A stretch of 64,000 bases of DNA from Heterohyrax brucei. Its lineage: Eukaryota; Chordata; Mammalia; Hyracoidea; Procaviidae. The notes below the pieces were generated by a model. It searched no databases. It was not told where the DNA came from and saw nothing but the letters and a program-made list of their open reading frames with translations. Below, piece after piece: positions 9,875 to 22,060 of the stretch; position 1 is the first letter of the stretch; each line of letters opens with the position of its first letter. The stretch covers positions 22,549,501 through 22,613,500 of the forward strand of contig CM053140.1 of assembly GCA_028571685.1 (NCBI GenBank), in the 5' to 3' direction. The position numbers and the translations under genes were made by a program.

Positions 9875-12800
9875 CGATTTGGCAAATCAGCCACAAGACA
9901 TACCGTGCCTGGGCTCGATGACCTCCTGGAGGAACAAGGCGGTTGGCTGGGCTCTGTAAGCACCAAAAGACTCAAGACATCCACTGACCTCTTTCCCCAC
10001 TGTTGGACATTGTCAGCTTCTCAACAAGCACTGTCTAGGGGTGAGTGACCAACCTTTTCGTTTCTCCTCTCTCTCTTCTTTTCTGGAGTGGCGTTTTCTT
10101 TTCCTAATTTTTTTTTTTGTTTGCAGACCTGTGCCAAAATAGGGACCTTGGATTACACAGTTACCACATGCTATCCCTACCCTCTGGACATCAAGCGCAT
10201 CAACTTTGGGATTATTCCGCTGATACAAAAGTTCTTGGCAAATGGAGTCCCTTGGGAAAAGTTTCCTTGAGTTGGAAGGTCCCAGGAGGAACAAAAACTC
10301 CTGTGTGTTCCCAACGAAGCAGGTCTTTTAGTTTTCCCAGGTTTGTCTCCATGAGTGGGAGGTGTTGGTCATGGAGGGCCCCTGCTGCAGGGTTCCAGGA
10401 GCAAAAATGGCTCACAGTGTTACTGGCAGAGTGTTTCAGATGTGTGAGTGAAGCCAGTTAGAAAAATGTGTGTGATACGTAAATGCTTGGAGTTTGCTTA
10501 ACGGGCTGCATGTGTGTCTGATAAAATGAAGCTACATATGGGGAGCTGTCCTCTGTGTTTGGTGGCATGGATACCTTTATAGTGTGGTTCTGTATTTGCC
10601 TTTGGGGTTTGAAGTGTCTTTATATCTCTTATCGTGTTATTGACAGTATATTTACAGTATATTCCATTGTTTTAATGGCTGAAAGCTAACAGCCCTAGGA
10701 CATAAGGGCTTGCTGTTTTCAGGGTTCTAAGTCAACCTAAACATACGTAAATGCCTCTCCTGAAGTTCCCAAGTAAAGGAGCTTCAGGGAAACTGTTAGA
10801 AAAAGCCAACTGGTAAAACTCAGAAATTAAAGACCTGAGATGTTTAAACAAGCTTTTATTCAGGATGACTCTCTGGACTCTTTTTGTCCCTCCTTATATT
10901 GAGATTAATAGATATCTGGTATGATGTAAACTTATATAGTGTTTACTTTTCCAGCAGCAGAAATATGTGTATACTATAGAAGCCTAAAGAGTGAAGTAAT
11001 CTTTGCTGTTTAAGGAATGTAGTGCAAAAGTTTATTTAAAAATGTTCATTTGGTATGATTAAGGGTTTTATTTCTCTAACAGATGTCTAACAATTTAATG
11101 CCTTAATTCATACGATCTTTAAGTACATTAAGGTTAAAAATTGGGTAACAAGGTTTTCTGACGTCTGAGTAAAACAGTCAATTCATTCCTCGAAGGCAAA
11201 AATCTGGTCTCTCACTGGGATGAGATTTCTGAGTCAAAATTGAAAAGGTTTTGGCACAGATAGGAATCAAAGGCTGCCTGGTTCTCATTGGGTTAAATGT
11301 GTATGTTTATTTCTTCTTAATATTATCCAACAAATGCATAATATGGAGTCATGATTTGATTGTTTGCTTCCTAATTCCTATCTGGAAAGACTCTGGTTAC
11401 ATAGTGATGAGTGGTATCCCTGCTAATCAGAAAGTCTGCTGTTTAAATCTCCCAGCTGCTCTTTGGCTGCGTGGTGGGGCAGCTCTGTTCTGCTCTGCCA
11501 TACAGGGCTGAGGTGAACAAAAATCAACTCCACAACAGTTGAGTTTGATTCAGTTTTAACTGCTTACTTGACATGCTGAGAAACGCCAAGGAACTAACAA
11601 CACTATCAAGTGGCAAAACCAGGCCAGCTTTAAAACAACACTGAACCAATTCACAGAGTCCAAAGGCTAAGGGCCTATCACACTGAGGCTTTTTACAGTA
11701 GGGTGCCATCTGGGTATTTAAACCAGTAGAACTGGACTTGCTGACTGACAGAGCCAGAAGGGTTGGATGCCTACATGCAAAAGGCCTAGCTGGTAGAGGA
11801 CTTTCTTGGACATTTAAATCAGGGAAGCTATAGGGTCTTGAAGCACTCCCCCCACAGCAGGGGTGGAGGCAGACTGATGCTCATGCCCTTAAGGCCATAA
11901 TAAAAGCTGAGCTGCTTTATGGGTTGAGAAATGTGAAGTCACACCCCCTCATGTTTCTAATTGTGGAGGTGCCACTTTTGTGGGCTTAGAAAACTGTGTG
12001 CCTCAATCTCAGGCAGCAGGAGGTGCTGTCCCAGTGGGCCAAGAAGGCAGAGCTATAGGATAGAGCAGGGGGGTGCGGGTAGGGGCTTCCACTCAGAAAT
12101 TAGAGAAGGGAGCCAATGTCTAGAGTCTAGAGGACAGAGCCATTGTAAAAATCCCTCAGAAAGAAGAAACAAGCTTCTTGGTGGGGAGCTAATGTGATGT
12201 GTTCTGTCAAACTGCTTGGTGACTGTCAATTCCTCCTCCACCTGTGTGGTTTCTCCCATTTGTAACAATTTGTTTTAAAAGATAACATATGTTCTAAATT
12301 TCACAACAAAAGAAGACTATTGGATTTTTAAACTGTACTTTAAGACATTTGCTACAGTGGGGTGAATGTTTTACTTCCTGTGAGGTTATAATTCTTTAGA
12401 CAACAAAGGATGCCAGCCAAGTGCCATCAAGACAACAAAGTATGAGATGTCATAAATATATTTTATTTAATCAGACATCATCAAAGCCAATGCTTTGGCT
12501 GAGACACTCATGTTATTTGCCTGTAAGTTTATTTTATACTATATAAATACTTTAGAGACATAACATCCTTGTATGTCCTGATGGTGTGATATTATACCTC
12601 AAAAGAGTATTAGGCATGGTGTTTAAATATATGGGTAACAACTGTGTTTAAAATGTTATTGCCTAAAGATTGTTTTTATAATTGATTTATCTCACTGTGA
12701 AAAAGATCTGATTTCATGATCATGTTAAGTTTTTGTCATCTAAATGTTTGTGCTAATAAAAAGAACTATTTCAACAGAAATTTTGGAAATTTCTGCCTTC

Positions 12801-14492
12801 TGTATATGGAAAATTAATTTTGCTTTTCCAAAAATTATTTAACTAATGCGTGTGGGTTGTTATAATTCTTCAGACAGAAATTCCTCTGGGTGAACTTGGT
12901 AGAGTTATGAATATCATAACTGAAGAAGTGTCTAAAATTTTGGCCATTATTTTACAGATTAAAGTCATGTTGAGTTTCTTATCCTACTAACCAACCAACC
13001 AACAAAAAAACAGTTTAAGTCATGACAGATAAATGTGACTATAAGGTGCTTGAGATTTTAAAAATCAATTACTATTTATTGAACACTTTGATCGAGGGTT
13101 TTATAGTGAGATACACAACTCTTTGGGGGTTTAAGTTTATGGCTTCTGTGGAGATTGAGGTAACCCACACAGGCTACTGACTTTGAAAGAGGTGGTTCCT
13201 TAAGCCACTGAAGCCTTTGCTGTAAAGGGCAAAATGAAAAAGAGCCTTAATCCACAAACTTTATGATTCTACCCCCATCTAGAAGGAGGCCTGAGAGGTT
13301 AAGTGACTCATTAACATTAGAAAAGCTGAAAAACTGGTCTTCAAGCTAGCTTTTCAGCTGAGGACCTGGAGAAAAAGAGTCAGCTGCTTCATTCTGGCTG
13401 GTCTCACTGAACTGTTTGAAAAAAAATCCAGTGCCAATTTTAAAAGTGGAAAAAGGAAAAGCCATTACAGCCATAGTTTATATCCTAGTCCACATGACAC
13501 ATAGGACAACTTACAAGAGCTTGAGGCAAAGCTTCAGGCCACACTCCCAATTGGTTGAGAAGACTTTTCTTTTAGGGTATTTTAGTAACAGAAATTCTGG
13601 CAGCAGGGAAAACAGACTAAAAAGCTCAGGTGTGTTGACAGCCAAGTCCAAGTTCCACCTTGAGGTAACCCAGTTAGCCCCCGAGATGAGCCCTAAAGTA
13701 TCACTGACCAGTAAATATGGACGCTGGTAAATACAGGTGCTGTCAAAAACGAGGCCATTGAAAGGCAGAGTGCCCTGGACACCCTAAAACAGGATGTTCA
13801 GTGGACCTACCCCAATGAAGCCCAGATGGACAGGCCCTCCTGGACTGTCTCAGAAGAGGAGTCTAAGAAATTGACCACTGATTGGGGCCAGAGGCCCATA
13901 TGCCTCCTGGCCACCAGTCAACAGCTCCATGGGAGAACTATGTTACGCCCTGATGCAGACGTTGAGAAACAAAATTATACTTGTCTTGGGAAGCCACCTC
14001 CTCTATTCTAAATTACCTAAAAGGGCACCTACTCTCCAAGCAGGATTGTGTAAAATTGAAGTTTTACTCTTCAAGTTTTTACTTTTATGTTTGATGAAGT
14101 TTCCTCTTATGTCTGATAATGACTAATATGGCCACAGTTAAAAACACACTTCTTTCAGTGTGTCCCTAAATGTCCTATTAAGTTGTTGGGACAAAATTAC
14201 TGGTTGAAACCCAAGTAAGATTTAAAAATTGGTTGTATTATTGGCTTGGGGATACATGCCTGAGAAGAGTTTGATGACATCAGGCATTTTCAGATGTTGC
14301 CTGCTAAATACCTGGGCTGTGCTGATTGACGCACAATGTCCTTCATACATATGTGACTTTGTCATGATTTCTTCCCTATTTATAACTAACAGCCTTCACC
14401 TCCTTCTCCGCCCCTCCTCAGCAGGAAGTAGCCAGAATGATCTGCATCCCTTTTCCAAAGATTGTAAAGATTTTAAAAAGAAAAGAGGTGAA
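9875..14492 (+). mobile_element. Interior of the two-LTR element, no gag/pol/env recognised
   Basis: A leader-like stretch 'aggggtgagtgacc' lies near 10036. Beyond it I see no reverse transcriptase, protease, integrase or envelope signature on either strand. ORFs are at most 114 codons and unrecognised. Much of 10.5-13.3 kb is AT-rich. It could be a non-autonomous element or a provirus with its coding part replaced or decayed. A SINE sits at 11395-11560. Confidence 0.5.
11395..11560 (+). mobile_element. AfroSINE-type SINE, diverged
   Basis: Retains 'ccctgctaatcagaaagtc', 'ctgcgtggtggggcagctct' and 'caactccacaacagttgag', matching head, body and tail in order. Confidence 0.7.
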
Positions 14493-15054
14493 CTAAAGCT
14501 GGGAGGAAGCATCTAGGAACCCCATTATGAAAAAGGAAAAGACTAAAATAAAATAGCAATAATTCTTTCATATAATTGACTTTTCCCTCCAGTTTTTTAC
14601 TTGTCTTAAAAATCCCCAGGCTTTCTCCACCTAGACTCTGATATGAAGTCACACAGTAGCCAGTAGCCAACAATAACCTCTAAAAGCTTCTCTTTATAGC
14701 TTCTTCTTTTAGGAGGCACTGAGTGAAGGGGGCCCATGAAAGAGCCAATGGCGACCTCTTGTCTTAGCTGACAACTGGGAGTTTCTTGGACCCCAGATCA
14801 GATGCAGCCCACTCCGGAATAGTTGCCCCTCCCACCTGCTCTCATTGTTCCGCTGACCCCACACCCAGCATGTAGCTTCTCCTACAAAACCCCTTTTTGC
14901 CCGACCAATTTGGACAGGCAAGGAGAACAAACACATTGTCTGTCCCCTGTGCTGCTGATGGCACAGAAATAAAGGTTTGGATCACTCATTCAAATAGCTG
15001 TTCAGAGACTGACTTTTTGGGACAGGGAAAGAATTCGGAAGGTTTGTCTGGTAA
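14493..15054 (+). mobile_element. 3' LTR of the two-LTR element
   Basis: About 562 bp, clearly homologous to 9311-9874 (for example 'ccccacacccagcatgtag' in both) with many substitutions. It has an AATAAA at 14968-14973. It ends 'ctggtaa' followed by 'cattac' (15055-15060), the target duplication, after which the RTE resumes. Confidence 0.8.
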
Positions 15055-16014
15055 CATTACAAAACTGAGATGCTCTGGTATTCACCATTTTCAACTGAAT
15101 AGTCAGTCATATGGTCCAGTATGGCAGAAATGATAACTTGAAGAGGAATGGGGTTGCATTCATCATCAAAAAGGACATTTCAAAGTCTATCCTGAAATAT
15201 AATGCTGTCAGTGATATGGTAATATCCACACAACTGCATGGAACACCAATAAACGACTACTATTCAATAATTTGCACCAATCACTACGGCCAAAAAGGAA
15301 GAAATTGAGGATTTTCTATTAGGTTCTACACTCTGAAATTGATCAAACATGGATTCAAGGTGCACTGACAATTACTACTTCTTGGAATGTAGACGTTATA
15401 AATAAAGAAGGAAGAGCGGCAGCTGGAAAGTAAGGCCTTGGTAATAGACATGATGCTCAAGATCGCATGACACAATTGTGCAAGATGAGTGTCGTCGGGG
15501 CAAATACCTTTTTCCACCTACATGAATAGTAGGTATATACATGAGCCTCACCAGATGGAATACACAGGGATCAAATTGACTACACTGGGGAAAAGAGATG
15601 ATGGGAAACCTCAGCATTAGTTAGTCGAAGGCCAGGGGCTGACTGTGAAACAGACGATTAACTGCTCATATGTAGGTTTCATGCTGACAAAAGTTAGAAA
15701 AGTTCATGAGAACCAAAGCACAAACTGGACTCTAGCCCACCGGAGTTGAGAGACCATCTGAAACAGAGATCTGAGGCACTGAACACTAGTGACTGAATCT
15801 AGCCCAGTCGCAGGGTGACATCCAGTAAGTCATGTCTGAAGCAAGCAAAGGTCACTGAGAAGACAGGGGAGGAAAAAACATCCAGATGGATGTCAGAAGA
15901 GACTCTGAAAATTGCTCTTGCATGCTGAAGAGCTAAAGAAAAAGAAAGAAATGATGTAGTAAAAAATAATACAGAAATCAGTAAAGGGAAAGAACAGTTC
16001 TATGGAATTTGTTT
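15055..16014 (+). mobile_element. RTE LINE, endonuclease part (second half of the split element)
   Basis: Continues 9310 exactly: 'tctggtattcaccatttt', 'gataacttgaagaggaatgg', 'cttcttggaatgtagacg', 'ccagatggaatacacagg' and 'gatggatgtcagaagagac' follow the endonuclease and linker order of RTE ORF. Stops and frameshifts are frequent. Confidence 0.85.
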
Positions 16015-16016
16015 CA

Positions 16017-16017
16017 T

Positions 16018-16049
<32 letters not shown>

Positions 16050-16068
16050 ACACACACACACACAGACA
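16017..16068. repeat. (CA)n microsatellite
   Basis: A dinucleotide CA run with two CAGA interruptions. The minus-strand ORFs of alternating Cys and Val across it are artefacts. Confidence 0.97.
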
Positions 16069-16835
16069 GATACATTCTTCTTGTTCAAAAAATGTGTCAA
16101 GGATTCTTGAGACCAAAAAGACAGACAAGCACAGAGAATTATTCCCAGTCTTGACTGGCCCATTTCTTGAACCGACCTTGTAAGGAGCCAAGCGTTTGCA
16201 ACTCCAACCCCTACATCAGTTCTTGGCAACCCAGGTCTGTGGTCCTTCCAGCACAAGCTGTTTCAGTGACCTGAGAGAATATGATAACTTCGCTGGTTGC
16301 TGCTACCATAAAACACAGATTCCTCCCACCTGCCACAAAACCAGTACTGAGACAGGCGGTGAGGTGAATAACCAGGAGCACTGATCATATATAGCTATAC
16401 AAATCCTCCAAAACGTGTCTGAGTTTCCCAGTCAGACTGGAAGTTTGTACTGGGTGTCTCAGGGAGGACGAAGGTGACCAAATGCATGCCGATATTTAGT
16501 CATGGGGGAAATCAGTCATGGAATAATGTAGGGACTTCCTGGTAAGGGTCTGGAGTGGACGTCTGGAGCCCGGAAATGGTGCCTGGAATTCTCCCAGTCT
16601 TCACGCTGTAGTGAGCAAAGGAAGAATGATAACAGTGACAGGTATTTCAGTGCTATGTGCCCAAAGACACAAACCTTTATTTTTCTTTCTTTTTATACAG
16701 AAACGGCTTGCAAGCTTAGTTTAGCTACATAGCGAGTTCACATTGCAATCATTGCATTATTCTTTCTTAAGTTTCAATACCTTATCTTATCTAAATTGGT
16801 CTATGTGAGGAATCCTTGAAAAACCAGTAATTCCG
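16069..16835. other. Unassigned DNA
   Basis: No gene. The stretch with 'aaacctttatttttctttc' at about 16672 may be an antisense LTR poly(A) region, but the family is not recognised. Confidence 0.3.
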
Positions 16836-17045
16836 CCAAGCCAAGCCAAGTGCCGTCGAGTCGGAGCCGACTCATGGAGGTTGCTAAACCAAACACAGTG
16901 ACGTCAACTCGCATCCAACTCATGGCAACCCTAGAAGTCAGAACAGAACTGCCTCATGCAGTTTCCAAGGAGCACCTGGCGGATCTGAACTGCTGACTTT
17001 TTGGTTGCCAGACACAGCACTTAACCCACTATGCCACAAGGGGTT
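16836..17045 (-). mobile_element. AfroSINE-type SINE with doubled tail
   Basis: Reverse-oriented SINE ending in the head 'cccactatgccacaagggg'. Its RTE-like tail occurs twice: 'gtgccgtcgagtcggagcc' at about 16851 and 'gtgacgtcaactcgcatcc' at about 16899. Confidence 0.85.
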
Positions 17046-18110
17046 GTTAGAGTTTAATTATGTAGTTACAGATATATTTATACAGGGTAAGTCACTGTTG
17101 CCAGCTCCTGAGTTAAAAGGGCTGCCACGGGCTGGGCCCAAGTGGCAGAGAGCAGTGTGGCCAGTGGTGGCAGGCAGTGGTGGGTGGAATTGTCAGGCAA
17201 CAGGTGGAGACAGCCACTGGCTAGGCAGGAGGAGTGGCTATCAGGGTCAGTCAACAAGTTGTTGGAATAAGAGGGACCCCACTCCAAAATCCAGTGCTGT
17301 TAAGTCTTGTCGAGGACAGTCCCAAAGGAAACATCCAGCTGCCAGGCCAACTTATTGCAGGCACACGCTGCTGGCGTGGCCAAAGTTCACAGCAATGGCT
17401 CTGCTCTGAAAAGCAGAGTCGTAAACCTTACGGCTCCAGCTGACAGTCTCAAAGGAATTGTCCAGGGGCAAGGCAAAGGGGGCTTATCCCAGGCAAATGT
17501 TATGGCAAGGCCAAGGGTCACAGCAAGTGCTCTGCTGTCAAAAGCAGGGTTCTAGTCCCGGAAGTCTTTTCCAAACACAGTACAAAAAGAGGGCCCCAAA
17601 CTGCCCAGGCACATGCAGTGGTGAAGATCAAAGTCACAGCTGGGGCTCTGCTCCGAAAAGCTGGGCCACTGTGGGTGTTTGCTGCTGCTTGTGATTCCTT
17701 GGGTGGTCTCTCTATCTTAGAGAGGACAAATGCTGTTTTTCCCATAGGACGAAGGCGTGGCCTTTTCATTCATCAAGGCTGAACAGCCTTTCTTTTGACC
17801 TTTTGAGCGTTCACACCTTCTTCCGGGCTTCTGATTAGCAAGACAGACCCCATTTTGATACACCCCCATGACACCCCCACCTCCTGCCCCCATGGTGGTT
17901 ATCTGGACAGAGGGTAGATGACTGGCAATGCTGTCAGTTCGGTGATCGGGAGAGAACATGAAAAACACCAGCTGCAAAGATCTGATCAAGTTTTATCATA
18001 CCAGTGACTGGGCTGTCACCTCCCCTGCTCACGGTTCTGGTGGGTTATCAGTTAATATGTAATCTCCCTGGGCTAGGGACTGTACGGAAGCTAGGGCTTT
18101 AAGAGAAGCA
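17046..18110. repeat. Unassigned DNA with degenerate ~130-bp tandem units
   Basis: Between about 17280 and 17680 three similar segments follow one another. Each has a 'caggc(a)-a-c...gtggccaaag/ggcaaggcc' block, then 'tcacagc' and 'gctctgctc..aaaagc'. The period is roughly 130-140 bp and the units are well diverged. Such units occur inside some LTRs; no family can be named. Several overlapping ORFs here are not coding. Confidence 0.4.
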
Positions 18111-18159
18111 GTAATACACAAAAATGAAGTAGGTCTTGTTCAACGCTTTCTACAACCTG

Positions 18160-19000
18160 CTTGATTCTCTTGTCCAGTTGTGAGGTTTTTGTCCGTTTCA
18201 TTGTTACTTTTTCTCATTTGGTCTTTACTCTTTCCAGTTATAACTTTTTCATTTTCTTTCATTCCTTTATTTTGTCATTTATTTTCTTCTACCTTTATTT
18301 CCTTAGTTTGCATTTTTTCTTTTTTCTATGTACTTCCTTTTTATTAATCATTTTACTATTACTAGTATTTCCTCATTTTGCATATTTTCTTTGCACTGCT
18401 TATTGCCTTTTCTTCACATTTTCCCATTTCGTATTTTCTGTTTATATGTAAAATGTGTCTTGTTTATGATTTACCATTTGCTGTTTTAATCTTAATTTTC
18501 CATTTCTCCTTTGGATGCTTTCATTTCTTCTAATTCATACAGGTCTCAGCTCTGTCTTATATTTATCCTTCGCTTATTGTTTTCTTAGTTGGTTTCTACC
18601 ATTCTTTTCAAATTTCCTTATTCTTTGGTACTCATACTCTGTCTTCTCAATATATTTTAAAATGTCCCATTTTATTTTAGTTAACTTTCTTACTTTAATT
18701 TTCCTCATTTTTTCATTTTACATCTCTTTAAACCTGTAGTTAATTATTTTCCAAATGATCGCATTTTCATTTGATTTTTTACTGTATTTTTTTATTTTTA
18801 TTTCGGTTCGTTTCTTTTCATCTATTTCATTTTCCCATTTGTGTTCTAACTCTCTGAAGTATTTTCTTTCGGTTTTCCAGCTTAATTATCTGTTTTCCCA
18901 TATTAAAATTACACTATATTTGTTCTGTCACTTTTTATGTTTTATTAAGTCGTTAGCCACTACATCTTTCATTATTTTAATTGATTTCTTTCTTTTCTCA
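18160..19000 (+). repeat. Pyrimidine-rich, G-poor tract (~840 bp)
   Basis: The plus strand is dominated by T and C in short words such as 'cattttc', 'tttctt' and 'ttatttt', with few G. Lack of stop codons gives three consecutive plus-strand ORFs of Phe, Leu, Ser and Tyr; these are composition artefacts. The tract ends at 'cttgctcca', exactly where 'A' kinase copies end elsewhere, so it takes the place of an A copy before the first B copy. Confidence 0.7.
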
Positions 19001-21105
19001 CTTGCTCCATTTTTACCCTACCACAAGGGAACCTCTTACCCCAAAGTCCATGAGGCCTTGACCTCACATTGAAAACGCCACAGAGCCACTGAGTCTTTTC
19101 TGCTAAGGAGAAAATCCATGTGGAACACTACTACTTCCTAAGAACTATCAGCAAGTCCACACTGGCCAGAGTCAAGTTATTCCAGCACATCATCACTGGC
19201 AAAGAGGTAGCTGAGAAAATAGTTGAATCAAGTCAACAGACATCCTCCAACCTCCTGAAACTATATCGAGAGATAAAAATCATGCAGGATCTCCTTCATC
19301 CAAATATTTCAATGCTGTTGCAAGTCACAGGGAACAACAAAATCTCAGGTACAGTGACAGAGTAGGTAACTGCAGGGGACGTGCATGATCATCTAGAGGC
19401 TCATAGTTTCACGAGCCAAAAAGAGGCTCAAACAAAATTCCACCAGTTAGTGCTAGCCGTACTGTTTTCCCACAACAAATGTATTGTACATAAGAACATC
19501 AAACCAGAACAAGTGCTTTGGATGACAGAAACAACATCAAACTTGCTGACTTTTGACTGTGAGCTGAATTCACTAAGGGGAGGAAGCTAAACACTGTCTG
19601 TTGGAGTCTCCCTTATTATGCTCCAGAACTCCTACTGGGAGAAAAGCACAGTGGACCTACCCACGGAAGTGTGGAGCCTGGGAGCACCTTGTACTTCAAG
19701 GTAAGTGGATCTCTGCCTCTTCGCGGAGAGACCTTAACTGAGATACAAAAGCAAGTATGAGAGGAAGCACAGGATAGCCCTTTCCACACATCTAAGCCAC
19801 CTGAAAACTTGCTGAGCCAAATACTAACTGGTGACCCAAGAAAGACAGCCACATCAGAGGACATCCTAGAAAAGTCATGGATGAAGATATATGATAAAGT
19901 AAACAAAAGGTGTATGTATAGCCACTCCCAGACTAAGCACGCCTCGTGCTTTGAGGCCACAGTCAACATGTGTTACAAGCTGAAGAGATTCACGATTTGT
20001 GCTCAATCAAAAATATGATAACATTAGGCCCACCTATCTGATAATAGAGCAACATATCTGAGATGGAGAGTCATGCTAGTACCCTGGAGCCCCAGGACGC
20101 AGCACACTGCACTGACAGTCACACAACTTCCTCATCCCATGAGGTGCATCCCACCATCCCTGCTGGAACCAGTGTAGTTACTCACTGTATCTGCCATGCC
20201 ACCCAGCTTCCTGTATTGACTGTTTCTACAATGCTTCAACGCGTCTAACTGATGGAAGGAAGGGGGCACCACTATAGCATGTGCTTCTCCCTGAGTGTCC
20301 CTCTGAAAGTCCTTCCTGCACAGCAACCCAGGATAGCCTGGGCAGAGCCCAACCAAACCTTGGGACTGTGTACCAAAGGTGAGAATATAGTGTGGTGTCA
20401 CAACTCTGCACAGTCCCCAAGTGTTTCCTTGGTGGGCTTCTCAGCCCAGAGCATCAATAAGGATAACGGAGCCCCAAGAGAAACTAGTTTCTGAAAGGGA
20501 GTGTCAGATCTAAGCTCTTCCAATGCAGGAGATACCTGATTAGATTGTGAACCCAGCCTTTGCCTCTGCCAACAGCCAGGACCAGCAGGGTGTCGCCAGG
20601 AGGTGACACTTTAAGCTCATGATAAGATACCTTTGTTGTACATGGATCCAAAGGGAACCCTAAACTGTGACCCCAGCCTCTCATTCTGTCAACAGCCAGG
20701 ACGAGCACAGTGTGACTGCAAGGTTCTTTAAGATCATGAGATAACTGTTTCACTTTTATTACCAAAATGGAGCAAAAACTATGTGACAGCAAAGTTGTAC
20801 AGAAGACACTCAAACCTCTAGAGGCCAAGTCCCATTCTCTCAAGTTTAAGTAGGGGACGAAAATCACCAGTTCCATGGAGCCCAACGAGACGATCCAGGG
20901 GATCTGCAAAGATCTGGACACCCACCGTCAAGCGCACGCTGCTGTGTATGAACAGCACACCAGGACTGCAGGACTTTGCTCAGTGGAGGATGGAGGGGTG
21001 CACACTGCCTGTGTGGACCCTCAACAAGGGAAAAGGGAAGGGAATTTCAGGCATCTTTAAGGTCACCAACAGCACTGCCTCAAAAAGGAGCAGGGAGTGT
21101 GTACT
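19001..21105 (+). pseudogene. MARK-like kinase retrocopy B0 (kinase, UBA, KA1)
   Basis: The intact family phosphorylates microtubule-associated proteins; this copy is dead. The N-lobe at 19108-19363 reads HYYFLRTIS..., with the glycine loop changed to SKST and VAEK keeping the lysine, then a stop. The C-lobe follows with HRD changed to HKN and DFG to DCE. SQILTGDPRKTATSEDIL at 19809 matches the end of the kinase domain. A UBA-like segment lies at about 19950-20060. A KA1 remnant at 20826-21100 has TSSMEPNETIQ, close to MARK2 TSSMEPNEMMR. No introns interrupt the order, which points to a retrocopy. Several frameshifts are present. Confidence 0.85.
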
Positions 21106-21139
21106 TTAAAATGGCACCAGTCGTTGACAGGGACAAAAG

Positions 21140-21475
21140 ACGAATTCTCAGATTTAAGTTTCCACAGGACTGGGCAGTATTTTGTTCTGCTATACATACA
21201 GTCACTATGAATTGGAACCTACTCGAGGGGACCAAGCCACGTAACAATGCTACAACAGGAATTGAGAGAGTATCAACTGAGATGTTTCAATAAACAGATG
21301 CAGTACTGCAAGCCTGCACTTGCCAGTGCTCAGAAATCTGGAGGACTGCTACCTCTCCAACCCACTACAAGTGATCCTTTCTTAGACCCAATCGAAAGAA
21401 AAGTTATCAAACAGAACGCACAGATTACTTAAAAAATCAAACGCGAGTAAAATGTTGCTGAAAATCATTGTGCTG
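21140..21475 (+). mobile_element. Two joined RTE pieces inside spacer S0
   Basis: 21140-21245 is an RTE 3' tail ('aggactgggcagtattttg', 'cactatgaattggaacc'). It is joined to 21250-21475, the start of the RTE reverse transcriptase ('caactgagatgtttcaataa', 'gtaaaatgttgctgaaaatc'). The same fusion is in S1 (about 25405-25780) and S3 (about 37490-37840), so it predates the array's amplification. Confidence 0.75.
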
Positions 21476-21477
21476 TG

Positions 21478-22060
21478 ATGACTGACCTTTGTGTGAGACA
21501 TCTCTAAGCCATGGCCCTGTAACTAATACCCATGTGATTGGGCAGGACAGTGTGATACCGCAGTTAATACTCAGTAAGAGGAATGGTATCTCCTTAAGTG
21601 AGGGCTCATTCCAGAGCAGTGACAGAGATTATGCCACCCTCTACGCAGAATGGCCTTGAGCTGACAGAGCATTCTTTGGGCCAGGATCACTGTGCTGTAA
21701 AGCTCTCGGAAGCAGGTGCTAGAGAGTGTGCAAGCTCGGAACTGCTGGCAAGAGAGACCTAGCAGCAGGAGACACCATGATGGGCTTCCCAGCCCACAGA
21801 GACAGAAAGCTGAGGGCCTCTGATCAGTGGCTGAGGGCCAGGGAGAGACCTGCCTTCAGGAGGTGGGCAGAATAATCTGTGGGGAAACATACAATGGAAA
21901 TCCTATGGAAAATGTAGTATCTGTTTGGAGTCCACGCTGGGAATAACACAGAGAGCCTGAGGTCCCCTGTAAATAGTGAGATCACGACTATCAACAAGCA
22001 ATAAAGATAAAGGGATCAAAGCATTAACAACATCCTGGGATACTGAGGTAAACCCCACCC
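21478..22060 (+). mobile_element. LTR-like block inside spacer S0
   Basis: Contains 'ccatggccctgtaac', 'ggcaggacagtgtg', 'gagctgacagagcattc' and 'gatgggcttcccagcccac'. The same family stands alone at 44376-45118. Boundaries are approximate. Confidence 0.5.

Noticed and set aside
15893-16256. Minus-strand ORFs with Cys-Val repeats
   Set aside because: Translation of the (CA)n microsatellite.
18161-19072. Three consecutive ORFs rich in Phe, Leu and Ser, resembling membrane proteins
   Set aside because: They follow from the low-stop, T/C-rich composition of the tract; no start context, conservation or domain.
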